Positions 24,601 to 36,600 of a stretch of DNA of 64,000 bases are shown in pieces. How positions within the stretch are numbered: the first letter of the stretch is position 1; every line of letters starts with the position of its first letter. The notes under the pieces are model-generated. The model saw nothing but the letters and a program-made list of their open reading frames with translations, did no database searches and had not been told where the DNA came from. Position numbers and translations under genes: made by a program. This DNA is from Symsagittifera roscoffensis (taxonomy: Eukaryota > Xenacoelomorpha > Acoela > Convolutidae): the NCBI RefSeq assembly GCF_963678635.1, contig NC_087065.1:37785888-37849887 (forward strand), in the 5' to 3' direction.

Positions 24601-27600
24601 TTAATTTTCATTAAAGCTTTTAAAACGCTTAAAGTTTTGTGAAGTTTACCAAAATTTTGTATACTGAGCAGTAAACTTTGTTTAATCTTACTAAAAAATT
24701 AGATTACGATTATTATCCTACAAATGTACTTCAATGAATAGCGGTTCTGTATGACACCCAAAAAGATATGCCAAAATGCATGAACACGGATTTAATTCTT
24801 AACCGAGATCAAAAACAGTCAAGTACGCTAACAATTTTGGACCAACCTCAAAATCAAATAAAGATAGAGGGATCGGAACCCAATGGCTCAGACAAAAAAG
24901 TTTTTCGACTACAACATATTTGCAAAAAAAATTGCAAAAGGCCAGGAGTTTAAAATATTACAGTTTTACGAGTCTAAAATAATTTCATTTTCAGGCGGTT
25001 TTATTAACTGAAAATTCACTATTACACTTAAGGGAATGACAAATTACCCTACGTACAATAACGAGAATTAATAGAGTGAAACCTTTGATAAAAGAACTAG
25101 CCAATGTAAAATTGTAACAATCCCATTCTGCGAAGTTAATTTGCACCATCGGATTCCTCTTAGGGCCCAAGTAGGGACCGATGACATTAATTATTATCTT
25201 TGTAGTTTTCAAGTTACAAAATGCAAACTAGAAGAAATTCATCAAAAAGGGAAATATCACCTCCTTTCTTCTCAACACATTGAGTAAAATTTTCATCAAT
25301 ATTCTTTATCATAAAATGGGCGAACAATGTTTTTCGACCCGACCCGCCGCAGATTTATGCCAGCATTTGTTGGTGGCTTCATGTAGCCTTTTTAAAATTA
25401 TGGTACCATATTCTTTCAACAACGCAAGTGCTTGTTGGTGGCTGTATGCAGCCTTTGAGACTCTTATGATTCACTCCTCACAATTTGGCCAAAATATCAA
25501 TTCGGTAGTTCAAAATCCACAACATGCACGCATTTAAACCCTTAAAAACAACAAATTTTCAGAAGCAACTGAAAATTAGACTGCATCATCATTAAGTTTG
25601 CTTACGTTAAATTTTTGCATCATAAAGTTCAGGACGACTTTTTTGTACTAAAAATGTGAACATGGATTGATGCAGGAGATTAAAAACGAAGAAGAATTAT
25701 CACTCTTATGTTTTTGAATATTATACAGTTTGCAATTTGTCTGTTTAATTTTCCTTTTCTTCGATATTTCATTTCGATTTGATTCTAATTCAAGTCTTTT
25801 CTATTTTTTATCAAAAAATGAAACAAAAATTGCTGGTTATGACAACCAGGTGGACATACATTTAAGATTAGGGGTTAATTAATGCCCAAATTTCCAATTT
25901 TGCTTAAACTACATAAGTTTAAAATCTGGCTTAACTCAGTGTTGTAAAGTGCTTTATTCCTGTGGTTAATAAACACCATGATCGTCTTTCTTGATTTGTA
26001 TTCCTGTGGTTAATAAACACCATGATCGTCTTTCTTCATTTGTTTTCCGTGGTGGGTTTGTGTGAAACCACAAGATTATATTTTCCACCTTTTATATATA
26101 TATACAATTTTACACTTTGTCCTTCATTGTCCAATCATTTGATAATTAGCCTTAATATCCGAATGTAATTCGGGATTTTGAATATTTGGTCATTTTATAT
26201 TGATGTTTAGCAAAATGGAATATGACCCAATTTTAAACTGGAACTGCAGAAATGCAGACCCTGCACCAGAGGAATTTAAAAGAAAGCTGTCTCTCAGGAA
26301 GAAACAACGGAAACCGGTAGCAGTTCAATCTTTGTCAATGGACGACGGGTTAAATAAGAACCCTCGCAAATTTCCCAGTTTAACCCAAAGATTGGAACTG
26401 CAGAAGTGCAGAGAAACCAAATTGGATACAGAAAATCCAAAATATATAACGAGTTTAAAGTACTCAATAAAGGAAAATTATAACAGATGGAAACTGCCAT
26501 CGTTCATTGAAGTCGTCAACTCAACGACAATGGAAAAGGCGATGATGCCTATCGACTTCATAACCCAGCCAGAAGTGGTTATAAAGAACGAAAACAACTT
26601 CTGGAAATTAAAGAAGAGGGAGGAACACAGCTACATCCTCAAGGCAGGAGGCACGCAAGTCACCATCCCGTTCGAGGGAATAACTGCTTTTCCGAACCAT
26701 GTAAAAAACAGACAGGAAAAACAGGACGACATTCAACAACTTACGGACGGAATGAGCAGACTACGAATCAAGAACAAAATCAAAAAGAAGAAAATCGTGA
26801 AGTTGCAACAAAAACTCGAGGCTTCACAGAGGAAGATAGCGATCCTCAGATCATACAACGTGGAGCTAGAAGCCGGAAGGAAGCTCTAGATAAAACCTAA
26901 CTTATATTTATAACCTTTTCATTCGATGTTCTTTCTAACATTTTATAACTATAGTATTTAACCATTAAAGTGTTTAAATTTTCACCATGGTAACTGTAAG
27001 AATCGAACAGCTTAATTTTCTAAAAAAAGGGGTGAGTTGTAGTATTGAAAAATACTACACACACACACACAAAAGACAATTGTCTTAATTGTTTATTTAA
27101 CGACCCAATTCTAAATTGGAGTGTGCCATTTAAATTAAAGCCTCTTTTCACTAAATCAGATATTGACTGATTTACTCTTATTAGGACTATAAAATCTTGT
27201 TGTGAAAATCCACTCCTTTTTAAATACTTGTCCAATTTTTCTCATTTTTTCATGCTCAATATTTTAAAAGGGCGGCGATTATTAATACGTCCCTTTTAAC
27301 TTAACTTGAAACGAACTGGATAAATATTTAGCAGTCTTGCCGGCTGCACTGAAATTCTCCTTGCTTTGATTAAGCAGAGGTGCACCTGCAATATGATGCA
27401 TCAGAGAGAGTAATATGAATTTTTAATAAGACAAACTGAAGGCTGCGGTTTTTATCAAAGGGGACTAATAAGTTGAAGATATTTGATTTGAAAAAATCAA
27501 ATAAAAACTAGTTGAAAATTCCCTTATTAAAAAGGGAGAACAAAGGAGCAGGTGAAACCTGAAAAATTAAAGATTGAATCAGCCGCCGGTTTATGCTTAT

Positions 27601-30600
27601 GAGCAAAAGGACTGGCCTGAAATCTTCAGTGTTTCATTTTGCTCAGTCAGCAGCAAGTCAGTTCTCTTCAGTCATATCTTTTAAAAATAAATAATTTTTC
27701 TTTTCTGCCCTCACACTAAAATTAATCTAGCCCTTTTCACTTATAAAAAGAGAATAAATTCTCATTTTAAGTTTGATTTGAAAAATTATAAATCGAGATA
27801 CTCGAGATACGCACACCCGAGGAAGTCTGGACTACAAGTACCCAAAGGACTACGGCAAGACGATTCAGACGACCCAACCAGAAGTGCTGACTTGGACAAA
27901 ATCAAGGGCAACCATACATACTAATCAGCCACCGACCTTAGTAAGAAGATAAAAAATTGATGAACAAAATAAGATTAGCTCAACCTCCCCTCATAGGTAT
28001 ATTTCTTTAAGCTGTTCGATTCATTTATATAATCTAATAACCCAGTGCTCTGTATCTAACCAACTAATTAATTCATACCTTTTCTAACTATTGTTTCTAC
28101 TCTACTTTTTGTCAAGACAATTTGACGATCTAAGGTGAGACTTATAATTTAGGATAAAATTACTAAGCATTCAACCAGCAATGTGCGCTTAGTAAAAAAC
28201 TCAAAACAATTTTAAGTAAGTCCTCTTGGAAGAACAGTAGAAGGCCAGTTAGCTGCCTGTTGAGTCTTCATGAGCAAACAACAAAGAATACAGCTCAAAC
28301 TCCGACAATCAAAAAGTTCATCAAAATTTCGTTATTACAATTGTATAGATCCAGTATACGATACACATTTTACTTAAAATATCTGCATTGACAAATAAAT
28401 ATATCACCAACTAATTTTTTGCCAAATCATAGAAACGATTTAATAGTTTTGAGTTTTTCTTGTTGTGGCTCGTGTTTCGCATCCTGAAATTGCGTTTATT
28501 ATTTGGGAATACATCAAAATGATATTAATCGCTAATTTTTTCTTTGATTAGTAAGGTGTGTGGGTGCGGCTTTTGTTATGATTTTTGATATTATTTTCAA
28601 TAATTCAAATTTATGGAACAACCTGACGTAACAGAACTTAATTTTTTTCATTTTCAGACAGTCTGTTTTGTTTTCGACAAATTGAAGCAGTTTTGAAGTT
28701 GAAGAGTTTTTGATGTTTTCAACTTTTCGGTAAAATGGTTGTAGTACCAGATGGATATATCAGTAACACAAAATGATTTATTGGTTCAATACAAGTTTTG
28801 TAAATGATTAGAATTTGGTTTCGAGTAAATAGTTGAATATTTACGAATATGCACCTTTACCCAGATGAAGCCCAAAATATTCTGGGGACAATTTGGTCCA
28901 AGTTTAGGACTTACTATTTTTATCCTGGTTGAGATTTATTTTGTTTTCAATCAACCAAAATTTACCACGTTCTAAGTAATTTGCTTTTGCGTACTTTCCA
29001 TTTTTTTGTAGGAAACTAGGCTACAATTATCAAACCGGTTTTTCTTGATACTGGAAGAAATTTTTTGAATTCTTTTTAAATCATTCGAATCACGTCTCAT
29101 TGTCAAAATGTTGTCGCGCCTGATTTTGCATGGGGGAAAAACTAAAAAACTCAAAAAATATAAACTTTGGCAGAAGCGGATGATTTCAACATCTGGCCAT
29201 GCAATGCCGCCCCTATTTTTTTTTCTTCAAAATACACATTTCAACAATCAACCCTATGATTTTGTCTAATATTTTTCTACCAACTAAACTTCTGAGAAAA
29301 CAAGCTAAAATATTAGAAAATTTCAAACAATTTGAATCACACAAAATTTTTTCGGCCACACTCCCATTTTTGTTGGAAGAGGAGAGTGGGAACAAAAAAA
29401 ACGTTTGTTTGAATCAAATTTTTCGAAAATTTCCGATACTTCAGCTTGTTTTCTCAGAAGCTTAGTTGCTGAAGAAAAATCTAGACAAAGACTTCGAATT
29501 TGCAGCTTCCTCATTCTACTTGAGAATTTCAAAGTTGCAAAATGTTTCTCGGAACTAGAATAGATTTACTCTAGTTGTGAGCTTGGTTTATTTATTTAAC
29601 AGCTGAACAGATCAAACCTTGAATCAAAATGGGCCAAAAATCTCAAAACTAGTAAATTGGGAAAATGACTTGTGATTTTTGTTTGTACAAACCCTGAGGC
29701 AGACATCGATGTTCTTTTCCCTAAAACAGAAACCAAATCTTTATTTCATAAATAAAAATATCATAAAACATGGAACAAACTAAAATAATTTATAAGTTTA
29801 TAGGTCATTTATCTTATCTGTACGCATTTCTTCAAAAACATTGATATGATTCAACTGAAACAAACCTCTCGCTTTCGGTCTGCTTTAAGAAATCTCGGAT
29901 ACTGTTCAAGGACTTGTCAAGCTCTGAAACACGCGACAATTTGATAACAAGAATCTCCAAAAATAAATAATGTAAAAGTCTCATTTCGATTCACAAGTTC
30001 TCTCTTACCATGAGGTTGGATGAAATCTTTTTCCATCAGAAGTATTTTAAGGGTGTCGGGTAAATTCAGTAATTGAGGCACAAACCCTGGAAAAATTCAT
30101 CACTTTTATTCAGAGATAATTTTTTCAAAGAACAAACTATGATGCAACTTCATTGAACCTTCATTCATCAGAATTTGGGATGAGATTGAGAAATCGATGG
30201 TCAAGTTGCACTGAGAACTTCTGCCGCCGTCGCTGTCGTCGCGTTTAAACACGTCAATGGCCCAAGAAGAGAAAGGCCACGTGACAATTTTGGAGTTTTC
30301 ACGTGGTCTAGTGCCCAGGATCTCGTTCACTTGCAAGAGGTTAAGTACTTTTAGCTGGTACTCCCCGTTGCGAGGAAGCACTTCGTCGAACAGAGGCATG
30401 ACACAGTAGCCGAGGATCTTGAAATGTTCCACGTTGTCAGTCAGACACGCTTTAGTCAGCAGGTCCTTGTAGTCAGTTGCTAGAAAAACAACAAACTTTT
30501 TACAAAAAAAACCTACGGACATCAGATTTTATGCTCAAAAATCGAACTGTTCTCTCGGTTTGTGTGTATTTCCAATCAATTTCATATCACAATCTTTCTG

Positions 30601-33600
30601 TTTGGTCGGAAAATTAGATTCGACCGATTCAAAAACCATCAAGAAAAATATCCATTAACTGCGCTACTTGCTCGCCGTTTCTTTTCAAATTAAAGACATG
30701 CATGCATAACCTATTCTAGATCTGCGCAGTTCAAACATGAGGTAGGGCAGATTTTTCTTCCACTCGTTTGCCTGTTTATCATCTTCCAATTCGATGTCCA
30801 CGTGGCATCTGTTCATGAACAGGGACAGGTGGTCGGGGTCAGAAGAGGTCAAGGACCTTTTGTTGCCACTGTTGTTCGAGATGACCTCTACTACACTGTC
30901 AAAGCTGTCGCCTGCCCACGTGGGACAGTTGGTGTAGGGTCGAACAAATATCTTCGGCTATATATTAGAGGAACATTCGTAAGTTTTTCCAGAATTAAGA
31001 GAGTAAAACGATGGAGAGTTATTGTGTTTTACTGTTCAGGCCACTGAAGGTGGGGAGCAGCTTTGTCTTTGTGTGTGTTTTAGTTTTTTTTGCCGCAGGT
31101 ACCAAAAATCAGGTACCAAAAAAGTCAGATGTTGTTTAGTGATCAACGATATTGATGCCCTATCAATCGACCAGGGGCGGATTTAGGAAGGTGCGGGGCG
31201 CGAACACCTCCCTCAAGGGTTCGACCCCCTGCCAACCCAAAGGGTTCCCCTTTGTACTATTTTGAGATATTCACTTTTGGTTACACACCATAAAAGTTTT
31301 AGAAAAAGCTCAATTTGTTGATCAAAATTTTAGAGAAAGTGCCTAAAAACGCAGTTTTTGGCATTTTTTTACAAAACTTTGCCTGCGGCGCAGAAAATTT
31401 GGCCAAAACAAGGTGTTTTGAAAAGTTTGTAAATGTCAAGAAAGCATGTTTGACGAGTTCAAGTTTTAACTTCTTTAACGTTTTAACTTCTAAGACATCA
31501 GAAAAAAAATTCGAACATTTTGTTGTAAGCTTTCCGATCTTGCGGTAATTGAACTGAAGCTAATTTACTTTGCTTTCCAAAAATCACAGAATTTAAGCAA
31601 AAACTTTATGCTCGGGTGTGTCTCAACATTTTTTTAAGGCTAAATCGAGTACCAAAAATAAGTTGGATATAACAAGTTAAAGCCATTTTAGCCATGAGTC
31701 AATCAACATTACATACCTGCGAAACATTTTACCCGGTGTCGGAAAATTTCCCTGTGTAGTATAACTTGCAGTGAGTAAAATGAGCAGGTAACTTAAAAGT
31801 TGTTGTTAATTAAGCTAAAAAAATCAAGTTTTTGCTGCAAAACTATTCGTAAATGTTTAGTATATGTGCTTAGTCATCAAACACTCTACAAATTGAGGGA
31901 AAAAACATTTTTGGGAAATCTTTAAAAAAATGTTGTGACAAATTAGGCGTTGTTAACTTCATTCAGTTAAAGTTTATGTCAAGCTTAGCTTACTTTTTTT
32001 ATGTATACAAAAAAGTGACTCAAATTAAAAACTGTATTCATGTTTTTGTTTCAAAATTAACTGTTGTTGAAACATTACTATTTGCAGAGCATTCAATTCT
32101 TGGAATAATTTTTTCTTCAATTTTTACATAAAATCAAGTTCAACAAATAAACGTCAGATTGATTTGAGTTATATATAATACAAAAATTTTGACAGTGTCC
32201 CTAAAAACCGGTTGGAAAATTTTGATTTTACTTTAATTACAAAATGTGAAACGTGTAGAGCAAAAACTCTTAATAAAATTTTAGTGAATTGAAACTTCAA
32301 ATAGTTTTTTTTTAAAAAATTTAGAAATAAATCAAGAAAAATAATTAAAAAGTAATTAAAAGTAATTTTTTTTTTGAATTTTTCTTTTAGTTATAACTGA
32401 TTCATTTTGATGTTGTTCGTACTTTTAAGTTTTTCTCTCTACACCAAGGACAAAAACACAAAATGGATTGAAAAAATGAAAAAAAAGTTTTTCTTTCCTC
32501 ACTAAAATTGTGGTAGAATCTTCTGTACTACCTGCACAGCAGCCAGTGTATTTTTTTACAGAAGCCAGTGTGTTTGTGTATTTTTTATATTGTAGAATGA
32601 AGCATGAAAATAAAATATTTGGAGACTAAAACTTTGAGCCAGTTTGAATTAAACAAAATTGCCCAACATTCAGTAGAACAAGAGTCAGTGAACACAAAGA
32701 AACAAAAAAAAGACATCTTTGAAAAAACCTCAATTTTGGAATGGCCAACAAATGAATTATATGGCCTTGTAGTTCAGTGAATTTCAAGAGCAATTTCTGA
32801 TTGGTAATTTTTGATAAAAACAACCCAATGTTAGATAACACTAATTATTATAAAATATTTTATTCCGCTGGGAAATTTATAAATTAAATTCCAATTACGA
32901 AGCTACAAATTGATCACGCTTTTTTCGCGTTATTTCAGCTTTCATAATTGGAGAGTGCATTTTGCGTAACTTTTAGCGAATGAACTTGAATTCGAAAACA
33001 AAACGAAAACAAAAATAATCACGCAGGCGCAGTCTTAGGGGTGGGGAGGCGTTGATGTTTGTTTGGATGCCCACTTTCTCAAGGCTTCGACCCCTCACCA
33101 AGCGAAGGGTCCCCCTTTGATATTATTTTATGACATTCATTTCAGGACTAACTCATAATTTTTCAAAAAGCGTCAATATATACTAATTTTGATGGGGAGC
33201 GCGCGCCAAAACGCAATTTTTGGTCAAAATTTTCGAAAAATTGCCCTAAACGGTAAAGTTTTACAAAAAGTCGAGCAAAGTCGAGCAAAAAAAGCATCAC
33301 AAGGAACCACAACTGCATTTTGTGACTTAAAAGCGGATTCTACAACAAGGACGCTCCCTTTGTTCTTTTTTGTGCTTTATTTTTCGATGATCGTTTCCGA
33401 CAAATCCAGGAACATACATACACAAACTTGCGCGCCTATCCAGTGAACAGTTTGGCCTCAAAAAATTTTTGACCACCCCACCCTCACCCTCAAGATGCTA
33501 GATCCGCCCTTGTCATCATGACCTATATAAGAGTCTGAACTATGTTCATCGACTCTTCAGCAAGTCTCTAAAAAGGGTCATTTTCATTCACAATAATCAA

Positions 33601-36600
33601 TGCCACTATATTTGGGTCGCAAACAGTTCAATCTTCAGCATTTGAAAATTGAACTTGGCTCTTTTTTCTTCCCCAACCCTACCTCACACAAACATGAATT
33701 TTATGGTATTACGAGTAGTTTTACAATGTTAATTATGAAAACAAAATATGTTTGTCCTGCCCTAGTCAGTCTGCGTGTCAATTTTCTTGACAATCGGACA
33801 ATGTGAACAGTTTCAAACATAAAACTGTGCAGGTGGGAAAAAAGGAAAAAGAGCCTTGAACTTCACTTCGAAGATCACTCAAAATAAAGCACTGCTCAAA
33901 AGGCTCACATCACAATAGGTCAAAACGATAAAAATTGAATGACTATAACCTACATTTTCGAGGTCTTGTCGTTCCCGCGCTGTCAGAGTATTTGCATATG
34001 CGATGCTCAGCGAGGAGAAAACAAACTTAGGAGACCCCTTCAAGATCGATTTGCTGAAACGAACATTAGAGGGGTAAATTTGAACTGCGCTTTTTTTTTT
34101 ACTTCAGACATGCATTAGAATTCAAATGTAGAGCAATGTAGTCTTAGAACTAGGCCCTCCCAAAAATGTCTGGTCGATTAAAAACAGGTACTACAAATTA
34201 CCTTTCCATCGCAAATGAAGGCTGGATATCCACAGATATTCTGGTCATCTGAAAAGAAGCACCTGAAACACGGCACACCTTTTAATATAATATTCTTTGT
34301 CGATTGCGCAAGTTAATGGCCGTGATTTTTTCCTTCGTCCTTTTTGTTGCACCAAAAAACTAAGTTTTTGACACAGTTTTGATTTTGAGCAATACACCCA
34401 AAGCAAAACAATAAAAGTGGGAAGCTTAGGGCAACTGCAATTTTTGCCGCAAATGTGTTCAAGTTTTCGAAAAGTAAGCATGCCTTCTGTTGAACTGAAT
34501 GAGGGGAGGGGTGTCTCTCCCACCCCATAAAAAAGTCCCTCCCCCTCCTGGTGGGGAACCTGCTCCTGTTGGGATTGTGTGGATAATCTTGACTCCGCAT
34601 GTAAAGTTGTCAGTTTCTTCTTGGCCAGCAGAGACACGTTTACTAAACAGATTTTTAGTTTTTAAAGCATTTTTTCCTGATTAATGAACCACAAATATCT
34701 TCAGCAAGTAAAAGCACTAGTTAAAAAGTAAAGTGAAAAGTACATGTCTTTTGAAAAATACAACAGTAAAAACATTAAGGTCTTCATAGGTATTTCGCAA
34801 CTCTTTTTGAACATGCTTAAATGCTTTTTGTTTGGTGATTGTTTTCAGTAGAAGGTTTTGTGATAATGCTCAGCAGAAACTTTCGACACATTATTGCATA
34901 AACATTTTTAAAGACTTGTCAACCGTAACAATTAGCAAAATTTAGAGTAATTTGGAGTAATTGCTTAATAATGAATTTTTTCGAACTAGGGTGTGAGTTG
35001 TTCTGATTTCTTCCCAGTTCATCGCCCATGCTGGCTGTGCGGTTAGTCTTGCTTCCTTTGAACTCTATTCGACCCGCCAACTCAACACTGACTTCGTTCA
35101 GACTGATTCGGGTATTCGTCTTCGAATTGAGAGCCGAGTCGTAGGGGAAAGAAATCACTAAACAGCTCAATCTCAATCCAGATATTAAATTTCAATTTTT
35201 GTGAAATATCACCAGCGGATTTAGGGGGGACGCCTTTTTGGCCTGCTTTTTGGTCAAAATCGGGTCTTTTTAGTGATTTAGGAGAGCTCAGAAAATCAAT
35301 TTGTTCGACTTAGAAAAAAAATTGACAAAATTTTCGAAAAGTTTTGAAAATCCACCTCCCCCTCCCTCAAGAACCTAGATCCGCTTTTGTGAAATATCAT
35401 AACCAAAATTTTTAGACTTTGGTACCCAAAAATGCCATGAAACTGAGAATAGTGAGATTACCGAAGCAGACTGAAAAGTACAGAAACGGTTCGGACGGGG
35501 TACAAAAACGCCTTGATAGTTCCATCCTATTCATACCAGACTGCTCGTAACAGGGCAAAATCCCGAATGTTCTGACAACAATACAGGAGTTTGAGTTCAG
35601 GACAACAATACTTTCCGAATGATAGTAAAAATATTTGTTAAAAACTGCTAGTTAAAAAACGAAACTCGTCTGGAGAAAAAAATCACCCGAGCACAAATAT
35701 TCCGTCATTTTCTTTGAAAATTGTCGAAGCACAAAAAGTCTTGCTGAAAGAAAGTTGCGTCACTAACGTTAATTACCAAATATGTTAAACATGTCCTTTG
35801 AATGCAAACTTCGGCTTCCGAAAAAAAGAAAAACTTTTTTCCTTCTGAACATTGCTTCCATCTGTTTTTCTCATTGTTACCTCTTTTGAAGAAAGTGATA
35901 ATTATTTATGCTTAGGGTGTACTATATAAAAAAACTATTTTGTCATATGCTCAAATTTAAAAAAAGTTTTTTTTTACCTGGGATCAATTTTTGTAAAGTT
36001 ACGTGTGTTTGAAAACTGCTAAGTTTGCAAATGTCGGATAATTAAAGCGCAAAAATATACGTTTTTATATTACGCGTTATTGGAAAACTAAGGTGTTCCT
36101 AATTGAATTGAGGCCAGCAACTTAGTCCTGTTAAACAATACGAGACGCTAAACACACCATTTGTGTTTTACATAGCGCATGAGAGATATAAAAAAAATAA
36201 AAAGAAAAAAAAAGAAAAAAATGAAAACGAAACCTTCCAAGTGGCCATTAATTAGCCCAAAACCCGGCTAATTTCAAATTTGAACAAAGATAGGCGGTTA
36301 CTGTGCAACTAGTACAGAATGTTCAGACCACAGTCTTTGAAAATCTACGAAACGTTTTTTTTTTTTTCAAACTAGTGTAGTTTTTTTCTGCGTGGAATGA
36401 TAAAATTTTTAGCTCAGACACATCCGACAGTCATAGTAATGAAGGCAAACAGGACAACAGTTGTTAGACAAAAATGACTAAAAAACATTAAGCATGAAGA
36501 AGGTTGCTCACTCGTTTTAATCGCTCGAATTTGACAAATAATCAGAAACTGGTTTTCCTCGAGACTGGTAAAAACTAAATTTTTCAATGTCGTTCGAATC

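Larger units (their letters stand above)
18380..28195 (+). mobile_element. LTR retrotransposon 1 (9.8 kb, pol-deficient)
   Basis: Two 1.16-kb direct repeats flank a 7.5-kb interior. AAAAC is repeated outside (18,375-18,379 and 28,196-28,200) as target-site duplication. A candidate primer-binding site TGGTGCGACCGCAGCAG starts at 19,539 and a polypurine tract (A7GGGG) precedes the 3' LTR. Coding order: two paralogous 94-aa ORFs, gag, broken protease, 229-aa ORF. No reverse transcriptase, RNase H or integrase is present in any frame. The LTRs differ by about five substitutions and one CA unit, so insertion is recent. It lies antisense in a DOCK intron. Confidence 0.85.
30958..33953. other. DOCK intron 16, repeat-filled
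   Basis: No exon seen. Two members of the CGGATTTAG family occur, at about 31,172-31,420 and about 33,025-33,511. Between them the sequence is A/T-rich with a family B tail-like segment (CTCGGGTGTGT, 31,612). Confidence 0.5.
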
